64,000 nucleotides of DNA from the NCBI GenBank assembly GCA_000827495.1, contig KN817518.1, positions 708,405 through 772,404 of the forward strand. The letters run 5' to 3'. Shown here piece after piece: positions 9,874 to 19,835 of the stretch. Under the pieces are notes generated by a model, which ran no database searches, had not been told where the DNA came from, and saw only the letters and a list, made by a program, of their open reading frames with translations. The DNA comes from Hypholoma sublateritium FD-334 SS-4 (Eukaryota; Basidiomycota; Agaricomycetes; Agaricales; Strophariaceae). Made by a program: the position numbers and the translations under genes. Numbering within the stretch: the stretch's first letter is position 1; every line of letters begins with the position of its first letter.

Positions 9874-11284
9874 TGTATTCTCAGTCTGTATGCATCTGTT
9901 GTCCCCGCGGAGGGGGTCCGTGTCTATATCCATCCGCTATCGAGATTCCCCGGCGGGGCGCATGACCCCGGATTGGCTGCGCTGAGCGATCCAGATCGAG
10001 ATGCGCATCTCTCTCTATCAGTGCTCGACTTACGGCACCCGCCACCGGGCCCAGCCCGCCCCCTCCCCAGGAGGGCGTGGAGCGCAGCGCGTCGGAGCCC
10101 GGCGCGCTGGCCCAGATCCGCCAGATAGCGCGCGCGGACTGTGTCCATGCTCCGACCGACCGACCGCGCGGCGGGAAGCTCATGCCCCGCGCGATAACTG
10201 GGCTTATGCACGCACACACATCAATAAGGGGCGTCGATAAGCGCGCCCCGGACGCCCGCCGCGCGCGGCGCTGACACGCGCTGCGCCCCGCCCGCCGTGC
10301 GTGCCACTCGCTGCGCGGTGCCCCGCCGCCCCGGCGAGCCGGCGGCGGCGCGCGCTAGCGCGGGCCCGCGTATCCCCGCGCGGCCGCCTCGTGGTGTGGG
10401 TCCCCCCCCACGGGCGCCTGTGCGCGCTCTGCTCCCGCGCGTGCCGTACACCGCGCCTGCGCGCGAACCCGAATCCGAAATCCGCTGTCCTGCGTCCATT
10501 CAGATTCGACGGCGAAGTCCGAGGCGCTGCGCGAATCCTCACGGTGACGGTGGTCCCTTCGACAAGTCGAATGCGGTACACTTACGAGAGTGGTGCTGGT
10601 GCGCGTCCCGCATGCGCAGCCTGACGGGGTGTGACCCCCGTGTGCTCAGTGCACGGTGCGAAAATTTTCTCATGCATGCACCACCCCGGGCCCACTGGCA
10701 GCGCCCGAAAACTCGAAGTCGACAAGTGCTGCGATGACTGGATGCTGGGCGCCTTTCCCCGAGTCCAACTACGACCCACGCCCAGCACACAGTGCACCCC
10801 AAAATGCACCCCCAAATAATGATATTTTCCCAGCTTAAAACTCACACACTCCGGGCAGCGCAGCCAGCCAGGGTGCCCGCAGCGTCCCTGCCCGAAGTCC
10901 CCTCTTCTTTCCCTTCCCTTCCCTTCGCCATGCCACCAAGGCAACTGGCAAAGTCCCACCCCAGCCCAGCGTTAATTATCGCGGGACCCGTCAGCGCCAC
11001 CGCCGCCGTGCATTCATTCCCCCGTGCGTCACTGCACATACGTATTACCTACATGCACGTCGTGCCGAAAACAGGCGCTCGCCCGGGGTGCAACCAGCCC
11101 GCACCGCACCGCCTCGCCCATTACCACACCCACCCACCCACGCAGGTGGGCCGCTCGCCCATTTCCCTGCCGCGGAGCGACCCGCGCGTAATCCCGCGTG
11201 TGTAATCTTCATTTACTTGTACGGCACCCACCCGCCATTAATCTGCGTATCTCCTGCCCGTGTCAGGACTTAATAACGCACCAC

Positions 11285-11330
11285 TGTATGTAATGACGGT
11301 CCAACGTCAACAATGTATGTAATAACGGAC
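11285..11330 (+). repeat. Two 17-bp direct repeats, start-to-start 29 bp
   Basis: TGTATGTAATGACGGTC at 11285-11301 recurs as TGTATGTAATAACGGAC at 11314-11330, with 15 of 17 bases identical. It lies in a gene-free region. Function unknown. Confidence 0.8.
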
Positions 11331-11570
11331 AATGGCGCACGAAAGCGACGATCGACACCTGCACCGCACGCCCAAGGCGGCGCCCTCCGCCACTGCGGCG
11401 CGGTATATTTGGCGCTGCATACCCACCCACGCACCCACTCGCACAGTACCATGTACTTATGCAAGTAATTTCGCGCTCCGAGTGCAGCACCCTGACTCAC
11501 GGCGCGGTGAGAAAAAGCGTCGCGTAATGCAGTGCCCGCAGCCTAGCTTCTTCTCAATGACGCACACCCC

Positions 11571-11640
11571 GTCCGTCCAAGTCCGTGTCCGTGTCCAAGT
11601 CCGAGTCCACGTCCGTCTCCGCCGTGGCCCGTCCGTCCGC
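11571..11640 (+). repeat. GTCC-based short-period repeat
   Basis: Repeated GTCCGT/GTCCAA/GTCCGA units with 6-bp spacing fill about 70 bp. It is a degenerate minisatellite and is not in a gene I can support. Confidence 0.75.
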
Positions 11641-12294
11641 CGACGGCGCGCTGCATTCCGCGCGCGGAAACGCGAACGGACGAGAGCAGCCCAGAAACAC
11701 GTTCCTCAGCCGGCGGGCGCTGCCGCTTGGGGATAAAAGCGAGGCGGTGCGCGTGCGCCAATAAACAAGGTAAGCAAGGATAATAAGTAGCGCATACCCT
11801 TTTGTCCGCGCGGGCTCGCGCAGCGCAGCGCCGCGAAGCAGGACACAGGGCGCAAGCGCGCGGGTGCACGTTCGCGGGAACGGAGAAACGGAGACGGAGA
11901 CGGGGCGAGTCCCCGAGGCTGCTGACAGAATTACACAGTCTGCGTTCGCCTTTGCGCGTGTAGTGTCCTGATCGCCCGGCAAGCACAGCTAAACACGTTG
12001 CACTGACTCCGCCGGTACAGGGAGACCCGAGGTTCAAAGCTGCACCGCGAGGGGTTCCATTGTGCGCTGCCAGATGAGGTGTTGCGTGTGTGTGTGTGGA
12101 ATCCAGGTTCTCGCTGTTGCAGTGCTGAGATTCCGGCCCACGTCAGCGTGCCACATTATTCAATGACAGATGAAAAAATAATTTCGCATTGTTATTCTCG
12201 AAGCTCGAAACAAAGCAGGGCACCGAGTCATCTATGTAGAACCCTCTAGAAGATGCTCCCTGTTCCGACTGAACGGTGCGCTTCTTATCAGGGA

Positions 12295-13322
12295 TTAGCG
12301 GTAGACATGGTCAGCTGGAGATGTCGTGATTGAGTTCGTGTCCGTCCTGGCAGCTGCATACGGCACTCACAGTGCAGGTTGGCCGCAATCTCAGCCTCTG
12401 CCCGATCGCCGTTCGCGAGAAGCTTCTCCTTGTTGTACAGAAGCTCCTCGCGGTTCTCCACCGAGAACTCCTGGTTTTGCGCTGTATAAATAGTAGGTTA
12501 GCCTTTTGGCGCGCGGCGGGGCAGCGGCTGGCTCACTCTCGACGATGGCGTCGACGGGGCACGCCTCCTGGCAGAATCCGCAATAGATGCACTTGGTCAT
12601 GTCGATATCTACCCCCGGGGAAACGGGGCTGCGTGAGCACCGTGCGGCGCAGAAGAAGAAGATGCGCCACGCACCATATTTGGTCGTCTTGCGCGAGCCG
12701 TCCTGGCGGGCCTCGCTCTCGATGGTGATGGCCTGCGCGGGGCAGATGGCCTCGCAGAGCTTGCACGCTAAACCCAAGCACCGTCAGTCACACGCGGGCA
12801 CAGCAGCGCACGGGCCACGCACCAATGCACCGCTCCTCGCCGCTGGGGTACCTCCGCAGCGCGTGCTCGCCGCGAAAGCGGGGGGACAGCGGCCCCTTCT
12901 CGAACGGGTACATGATCGTGTACGGCGGCCGGAAAAAGTTCTCCAGCACGATCCACATGCCTGCGGGCACGGCGTCAGCTCGCCGCCGCAGCGCGGGGAA
13001 TAGGGTAGTTACCGCGGATGATCTCCGTGAAGAAGAAGAGGTGCACGGCCTTGTCGAGCGCGCTGGGCCCGTGCCGGTACGAGTTGAGCGTGTTGCCCGC
13101 CGCGTCGGTCTCCGCGGGGAGCAGGTGGGCGCCGTGCGCCTGGCGCTCGTCGATTTTGCTCGTCAGCGTCTCGAGCGGCTCTTTGTGGTGGTGGTGGTGC
13201 TGGGCCCCGGTGCAGGGCGAGGTGGAAATGAGGCGCCGGGCGGCGAGGGCGGGGCCCGCACGCGCGGCGAATACGAGGCGGGGCTGCAGCCCGAGGATGA
13301 GGCGTGTTCTCGAGAACGACAT
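12295..13322 (-). CDS. NDUFS8: Complex I iron-sulfur subunit NDUFS8 (TYKY, 23 kDa)
   Basis: The exons are 13013-13322, 12823-12960, 12675-12767, 12537-12608, 12371-12481 and 12295-12314 (247 residues). It carries iron-sulfur clusters N6a and N6b of mitochondrial NADH:ubiquinone oxidoreductase, passing electrons towards ubiquinone. The Arg-rich N-terminus ([15 protein letters not shown]) is a mitochondrial targeting sequence. The two 4Fe-4S motifs are complete: [12 protein letters not shown] (Cys148, 151, 154, 158) and [12 protein letters not shown] (Cys187, 190, 193, 197). [20 protein letters not shown] precedes the first. The last exon is only 20 nt but restores the conserved C-terminus DHVYR. 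A run of five His near residue 42 lies in the poorly conserved region after the presequence. Head-to-head with prefoldin 2. Confidence 0.96.
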
Positions 13323-13493
13323 GGCGGAAGGAGCGTGGGCGGCGGGGCCAGCGACGGCGGTGAGTGGGGCGAGGTGGGTTTCTGAGACCAACACCGGAAA
13401 GGTGAGGGTCACGCTGGTCACACGGTCGCCAGCCAATCAGCGCGCGCCAAACTCTAAGGCCCGTATCGGCGCCATCGTCCGCACCACCACCAC
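13323..13493. promoter_or_regulatory. Shared NDUFS8 / prefoldin-2 promoter
   Basis: Only about 171 bp separate the two start codons. It contains AGCCAATCA at 13431-13439, a CCAAT box that is a plausible HAP2/3/5-type site for a respiratory gene. No experimental support. Confidence 0.55.
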
Positions 13494-14025
13494 ATGTCGT
13501 CGTCCGCCGCCGCAAAGGCCAAGGCCAAGGCGCCCGCGCTCTCAGATCAGGGTACGCCCCCCGCCCGCCCCGCAGCGTGCGCGTCTTGATCCCCATCAGC
13601 CAGAGATCCAGCAGACATACGTCCGATTGCAAAATGAGCTGCAGGCGCTCGCGAGGAAGATCGGCGAGCTAGAGTCGGAGGCTGACGAGCACAGGCGCGT
13701 CGCTGTTTTGCATCCGCGACGTGCACGCACTGATGGAACCCCGCAGTCTCGTTCTGGTGACATTGGACGAGGCGCTGGCCGAAGATCCCGACCGCAAGTG
13801 CTTTCGCCTGGTTGGCGGCGTCCTCGTTGAACGTACGGTCAAGGACGTCAGCCCGGCTCTAACACACAATCGGGACGGGGTAGGTCCCCCGGATTTCTGT
13901 GCAGCGTTATCTGACATGTGCGCTAGATCCTCCAGGTGATATCCACGTTGACCGAGCAGTACAAAACCAAGGAAAAGGATCTCGAGGGGTTCAAGCGAGA
14001 ATATAATATTCGTCCTGTCCAATAA
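13494..14025 (+). CDS. GIM4: Prefoldin subunit 2, 126 residues, 4 exons
   Basis: The exons are 13494-13551, 13604-13694, 13747-13879 and 13927-14025. It is the beta-type subunit of the hexameric cytosolic chaperone that hands actin and tubulin to CCT. Motifs: EIQQTYVRLQNELQALARKI as the first coiled-coil arm, CFRLVGGVLVERTVKDV as the beta-hairpin core, and EQYKTKEKDLEGFKREYNI as the second arm. The length matches the family. Intron 2 (13695-13746) only keeps frame if it uses a GC donor (AG|GCGCGT). The acceptor of intron 1 is the second of two nearby AGs. Confidence 0.93.
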
Positions 14026-14342
14026 TTCTTGATCCGCTATACGAGTAATCAGATTTGCGCGAGCCTCTCCTCTTAGCACTACGCCCCCGCTCCAGGACGC
14101 GAATAAAAAAACGCGTCCATTCAGATGTATATCATACTTTCCATTCCGTAGACAGACAAGAGGATCACTGCACAAACGCATGTCCAAAATAGCTAGACGG
14201 GAGGAGTGCGAACATAAGCGCTACGTGGAGCCGGGCACCCGACCTAGCAACGGGCCTAGGAAGCCAACCACGCCTCTTCCCTCCTTCGCTCGTGTACGCC
14301 CCGCCCCAGGCCAGCCCGCTCGCCGCCGCCACTCGTTTAACC
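14026..14342. other. Intergenic, prefoldin-2 to CAP gene
   Basis: No exon is seen. The stretch begins AT-rich (3' end of prefoldin 2) and turns CT-rich just before the CAP start, as is common for fungal core promoters. Confidence 0.55.
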
Positions 14343-15018
14343 ATGTTCACGCTCGCCCTGCACGCTCTTTGCCTCCTCCTCGCCCTCGCCCTCGGCCCGC
14401 CCGGCGCCGCCGCCACCCCCCTCCTCGCCCTCCCGTCTGCCCTGGACCTGATCAGCGCCCCCGCGAGCCGCGGCACCCCGCTGCAGATCGCCGCCTTCCT
14501 CGACGCGCACAACACCCTCCGCGCCGCGCACAACGCGCCCGCCCTCGCCTGGTCCCCCACCCTCGCCGCGCGCGCCGCGCTCTGGGCCGACCAGTGCGCG
14601 TTCCGCCACACCGGCGGCGTCCTCAGCGCGCAGCGCTACGGCGAGAACATCGTCGCCGGCACTGGCGAGTTCCCCATCACCGCCGCCGTCGCCTCGTTCG
14701 TCGCCGACGAAGGTATGTGCCCCCCCTACCGAAAAACTAACACAGACTCTAACCAATGCCACAGTGCAATACGACCCTGCGCACCCGTCCTACCTCCTCT
14801 TCACGCAGGTCGTCTGGAAGTCCACCACCCAGCTCGGCTGTGCCGTCTCCTCGTGCGACGGCATCTTCGACCGCGCCCTCGGGCCCGCCGCGCTCTATGT
14901 CTGCCTGTACGACCCCGTGGGCAATGTCATCGGCCAAGCACCGTGAGTTGATCTTGGTTTTTTCTTGGATCAAAGTACCAACGACCAAAAATAATCCAGC
15001 GAAAACGTCCAAGTCTAG
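14343..15018 (+). CDS. Secreted CAP/PR-1-like protein, 188 residues, 3 exons
   Basis: The exons are 14343-14712, 14765-14942 and 15000-15018. The signal peptide is clear (LALHALCLLLALALGPPGAA), so the product is secreted or enters the cell wall. CAP-superfamily motifs are present: FLDAHNTLRAAHNAPALAW, CAFRHTGG, YGENI, LLFTQVVWKSTTQLGCA and YVCLYDPVGNVIGQ. Fungal PRY-type members bind sterols and fatty acids; whether this one does is inference. The third exon is 19 nt and adds ENVQV. Coding sequence is the last very GC-rich gene before the composition changes. Confidence 0.92.
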
Positions 15019-15406
15019 TCTAGACGTCGGGTCCATCTTGCTTCTCCTTCCGCTCTGGCCTCGGTGCCAACGCCCTTTTACGCCGTGATGGCGGCTGCAA
15101 TACAGCCAGCCCGCCTGCGCAGCGCGCACGTCTTCCATCAACCCTCCAGCGTCGATTCCAGAGTACCTGATTCATTTTTTTGGAAATCAGTTGATTGTAC
15201 TCACTCCACCATTTTGTTCGCATCCACGTCTTTTCTTGCCTGTATTCATCTGTGTTGAAACTGTATCACTTCATCACATTGTCAAATTAATTATCACTTC
15301 GAGGTTACAACAGTCTTAGCTAACGGTGGACAGAGAGATAGCGCGAGAGTACAAAGGTGGGCGTAAAAAAGAGGGGGCGCGCTTTCGTTCTGGAGACATA
15401 CTTGAT
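15019..15406. other. Convergent 3' region at the composition boundary
   Basis: No exon is visible. GC-rich sequence gives way to AT-rich sequence with T runs (15173-15182) in this interval. Confidence 0.6.
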
Positions 15407-18400
15407 TTACTGAGAAACACCATGACCTCTGGATCCTGCAAGGCTTCGCTCTGGGTACTGCGGACGGGGATTGGATGCACTCCCAGGCATCGTTGATTGG
15501 TAGCTAACATGGCGATGATTTTGCGGATCTCCGTTGAGGGAGTGGGACGAAAACGCCGTACTATAGCCACTCCTCCAGCCATCAAGGGTATCTAGAGGGC
15601 CATTTCCTCCTTGGAAATGCTCCGTCGACCTGGTCGGATTCATAGCCATAAGTTCAATCTGATCGCGCCCACGATTCTGTCCTTGCGTGTACAGATGGCT
15701 CAGCAGGTCCCGGCTGTTCATGCGCTGCATCGACGGATAGGTCGCGCGTCCCTGCTGACCCGCCGCCGTCTCGAACGGATAATTGGATATCGCGTCAGGC
15801 GCCTGCGCATGGAATGAGCTCTGTGACGCGTATCGATTCGCTGCCTGCAGTTGGTTCGGTGCATTGCCGTATTCCGACATCCTAGCGAGGCTCTGGAAAG
15901 ACTTCAAGTTCTGCGAAGATGGCCCGTGTTGAGACACGCTATAGTTCGCATGGCCCACGCGAGGATTGTTCAACACTTGAGAATTTGCAATTGGTCCTTT
16001 CTGAGGAGGATACGACGCTCGCGGAGATTGCCAGCCGTCATCAGCAGACTGCATTATATTCATGGCATATGGAGGAAAGCTGCCTTCGGACGGTCCAACT
16101 GCTCGGTTCACAGGTCCCCGAGTCGCAACAGGAATGTTTGAGTGGAACGTCGACGACATTGACGCACTGACGGTCGGTCCAGCAGCGGACGGCTGAACGG
16201 GCTGCTCCCGATTCGCAGTTTTCGGAGTGCTCGGCAAGTTGACTTTGACCGGTCCATCGCGTTCATGAGTGTGCAGAAGAAATTCGTCGTGTCCGAGTTG
16301 AAGTGTCTTCCCCCTGGACGAGGATTGGTCTGCGGGACCGACGCTGTGTCTGTTGCCCCGATCCACACCTTGTTGCGGTTTGGACGGCGCGGGAGCATAC
16401 CCCAGATGCGTCGTCAGAGCTCGCCCGATTCCAGTTCTCCATGGCAGAGGTGGCCGGACATTTGTCTGGAAGCCTTGCTCGTCCGTCGCGGAAGGCCACG
16501 AGACCCTGCCTTTCCTGGGGGTGCCCGCCGCCGGTGAATTGCCTAACGAAGGCCCGGTTTTTGGAACATCGGCGGCTTGTTTAGGCCTAGCGGGTCGCTG
16601 TGCTTTCACGGGGGTTGAGCGGCGGGTTTCCATGATAATGGCTGCAATTTTGTCTTCGACAGACTCTATTCTTGCCTCTGCTGGGATGGATGATTTTTGT
16701 GTGGCTGGTAAATTGTTCGTAGCTGCTTCAGCGATCGCAGGAAGTCCTTGACTAAGTCTCGACGCCGACGGAACGAGCTCTGTGTCTTGAGAAAAAGAAG
16801 TAGAAGCACTACGGGCCCGACGTCCCTTTCCAATGGACCTAGGCCGAGGATTGGCAGCATCCTCAGGCGACTTTTGTCGAGAAGCAGGCTGGGGTTTGTC
16901 AGCAACTGTCTCCGTCCTCGCTATATCATTTAGTCAACATCTGTCTCCCCACGAATTTGTTCTGAGGACGCACTATTTTCAGCAGCTCGCGCCGATTTGC
17001 TGCCATTTCCAGACGAAGAAATAGACTCGGAGCTGTTCATAGAATCTGGCATCGCAGAAGAACGGTTCTTCGTATGGGATTCCCGGACTATGTCCTTGCT
17101 TCTCGAGAGCGTGTCTTCTCTTCTCTGCTTTCCTCTCCCGCTTGACGTCCGGCGATCTTCAATTTTATCTGGCTTCTGCTGTGCAGATGACCTGACATCG
17201 GTTAGATTAATAGGCGCCAGTGCCCAATTTGGTTTGTCTGCACTATGTTGAGGAGATGCAAAACCGGATATTGCAGGCGATCGATTTACGCGACCTCTGT
17301 CACACCAAGTTTCTTTGTTGGTCGTATCGAAGAATATGGCGTTTGTCACTTCACCATCAACGACCTCGGAACCGTCGGGTAAAGAAGCTGCAAGCGCAAC
17401 TGTTTCTATCTGTTCAGAGAGGTCGCAATTATTCTGCACACGTCAGAACATCAATGATGATGGCACAAGCGTTAGCGTCGATGTGCTCACCGTCACTGGG
17501 TCGGCCTTTGAGTGACTTTCCACAGGCAAAATCGGCATCGAATCATTGGGCTCCCATGACTGAAGATCCGCATCTTCAAATTGAGATGGTGAACTTGAAA
17601 TCTAACAGACAATCAGAGGTCTTGTTCAGCTGGAGGGAAATAATTAAATTATCACCGTTTCTCCGCCTGTCAAAAAAGATACAGCTGATATTCCATACGA
17701 CTGATAAACATCGCTTGCAGTCACATTCTCCTTTTCGAATCGCGATGTATCCTCAGGAAGAAAGGTTGATAAGGCTACGTCGTCGATGTCAATTTCGACT
17801 TGGAGTGCAGTAAGGATTGGAAGGTCGGTAAACCGACCCATGTCCTGACTTGAATCCCGGTCGATAGCGTCACTTCTTCCCGACGAATCATCCGCAAAGG
17901 ATTCCTTGGGTGTACTTTGATCGAGGATCATATGAGGGAACACCGTATATCCGTCATCGACGTACAGCCCCACAATTTCGTCTGCGGGTCCCTCTTCTGA
18001 AGCATCAGCCAACGTGACCTGCGACAGGAGGTCTGTAACTTGGTCTAAAAGAAGGGACCGTGGAGACGGAACTGTTGAATCGCCGCCGTTCATGTGCTCT
18101 GCGTCGGTCGGTTCGGCAGGTTGTAATGGAGATTCCTCCAGAAGTAGATTTGGGCAACTGTCAATGGTCGAGACAAGTGCTGAAATGCTAGGGGGGAGAA
18201 CTAGATCACCGCCTTCCATGTTGTCCAAGCCTGTTGCTTCAATGAGCTGCGATTCTTCCAATAGCATATTTGGGGGACTGCCATGGTTTGACACAATGTC
18301 GGCAATGCTGTCATTATCAGCTGGTGTTATCGCCTGCGGAGGGGAAGGGACCTGAACCAGGTATCCAGAGATCAGCGATGCATATGATAGAGAGTATATA

Positions 18401-19051
18401 TGCGCACTTTGGCGGAGGTATGGATGCTTTCTTCTACCCCAATATCCAATTGAGATACGTCAGGGGTATGATATGCGTCGGACCCGTCTGTGAGGATAGG
18501 ACTTGTCTCTACAAGGAGGTCAAAGGAACTGGGGAGAGCGGATTCTGATAAGGGGAAAGAATCGTCTCTAGATGCTTCTGCGTAAGAATTGAGCTCGTCC
18601 AGCTGTTCAGCGTTATCCTGAGAACCAACTTCCAGTTCCTGGTGGTCAACAAAAGGGAAAATTAGAAGAGCGATATGTGAATAGGGATATTTAAGGCAGA
18701 CCTCTAAAGGCGTTCCAGAAATTGGTGGTTCTGATTCGATTGAATAGATTTCCGAGTCGAGGGACGCAGACGCAACAAACTACGTGAATTTTACGTGAGG
18801 CGCCCATTGAAGACGTGTAGATGAATTGTGCTCACAAATTTAATAGGAAGATCCGCGTCGAGAGCATCCTGTTCCTATCGGGGCACGAGGTTATCACCAC
18901 AGAATAATACAGTTTGGAAGACACCACTAACTAGGGCGGCGTCGGGGAACTTCTCGCACTCTTCGAAGTCGAAAATGGGACTTGATGTATCCGAGGAGTC
19001 TTCAACCGAAGAGCAATTTTCCCGTTCTTTGCTTTCGTTGACATTGCCCAT
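15407..19051 (-). CDS. 1082-residue low-complexity protein of unknown function, 8 exons
   Basis: The exons are 18932-19051, 18836-18874, 18702-18779, 18408-18638, 17656-18351, 17491-17601, 16974-17433 and 15407-16920. All phases close, which is good support for one gene. I recognise no domain. The N-terminal half is acidic and Ser-rich and carries three similar NxLLEES motifs (PPNMLLEES, PNLLLEES and a diverged LLLDQV). The middle is Ser/Arg/Lys-rich with a GRGKQRREDTLSRSKD patch. The C-terminal 500 residues are rich in Ser, Asn, Gln, Pro and Tyr. A scaffold or regulatory protein is possible, but nothing in the sequence decides it. The start codon could lie further upstream. Confidence 0.7.
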
Positions 19052-19835
19052 AGCGCTAGGCGGCTTTTTTGGGGGAAGATACGAGGTGTATAAGAGAGAG
19101 CTTTGGGGTGTCTACTCCTGTAACGAATCACAATTTGCACTGACAGCGTGACAGCCTCGTATCTTCCCCAGACTTCGCAAGACCGATCGCATCCTTGTAG
19201 AAGTATTTTCGAAGGCTCAGCACATAATTTAGCTGTTTAAAGAGAGTCTCCTTCGATGTCACTACCCTGTCAGGGCTTATTTTCCGGATGCCTAATAGGT
19301 TGTGTACTGGCAAGATATGCAAGTTGCCTTCGATCTAAGCAGACCACGAGAAACCACGGAATATGGGCATAAAGAGAAATCTGGGACAAAAAGAGACCCT
19401 TCTTCTGGAGTGTCCAAGCACCAAGTTTGCTGGCGACATCAGTTCTAAGGTGACTTGAAGAAGTTGGAGACAGTTGAAGCGATATTTCTTGACTTGGAGG
19501 CAGAAAGAAATAGAGGGAGGTACGTCCGAGACTTTTATATGGTTTTTGCGTTTGGATATTTCAGCAAGACAGTCTCAAAGTCAAATTCCGGGCGAAACAT
19601 GTAGTTGCTGCAGAAAGAGAGCTGGTTGGTGGCGCTGAGGGACGGGCCCCTGGAGGCCCTTGCCGAACGCCGACTTTCTAAATTAGGCCATAACGTCCGG
19701 ACCCCGGAGTCCGGACTGACGTTCGAGATCATGACCGAAATGCTGCGCCATTGATCATATTTCCCTTGTTTCTCTACTTCTCCATCCTTTCGTTAATCAC
19801 TTTCAAGGGCTGCGCCTTTACTCTCTATCTTTATT
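19052..19835. other. Divergent intergenic region with two GTCCGGAC palindromes
   Basis: This region lies between the start of the low-complexity gene and the SDR gene. No exon chain is seen. The only strong structure is the paired palindrome at 19695-19716. Confidence 0.6.
19695..19716. promoter_or_regulatory. Paired GTCCGGAC palindromes upstream of the SDR gene
   Basis: GTCCGGAC at 19695-19702 and again at 19709-19716, with 6 bp between them, about 120 bp before the SDR start. Each octamer is a perfect palindrome containing CCG/CGG half-sites, the type read by fungal Zn2Cys6 factors. The factor is unknown. Confidence 0.45.

Larger units (their letters stand above)
9874..12294. other. 2.4-kb gene-free GC-rich stretch
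   Basis: I find no exon chain with consistent splice phases or any recognisable family. The open frames present are compositional. It contains a 17-bp imperfect direct repeat (11285-11301 and 11314-11330), a GTCC-rich short-period repeat (11571-11640), and a TG run near 12087-12099. The 3' ends of INO80F-like and NDUFS8 converge on it. Confidence 0.5.

Noticed and set aside
8453..9985. 510-residue plus-strand frame overlapping the INO80F-like gene, plus long opposite frames at 8774-9933
   Set aside because: Stop codons are rare at such GC content. These frames are Arg/Ala/Pro noise, while the chosen frame has a recognisable coiled-coil domain and clean splice sites.
10792..11205. Open frame starting MHPKMHPQ in the 9.9-12.3 kb gap
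   Set aside because: Its composition is Pro/His/Arg noise, there is no conserved motif, and no exon chain extends it.
13180..13200. His-tag-like run of five His in NDUFS8
   Set aside because: It lies within a natural poorly conserved post-presequence region and is followed by normal family sequence. It is not an engineered tag.
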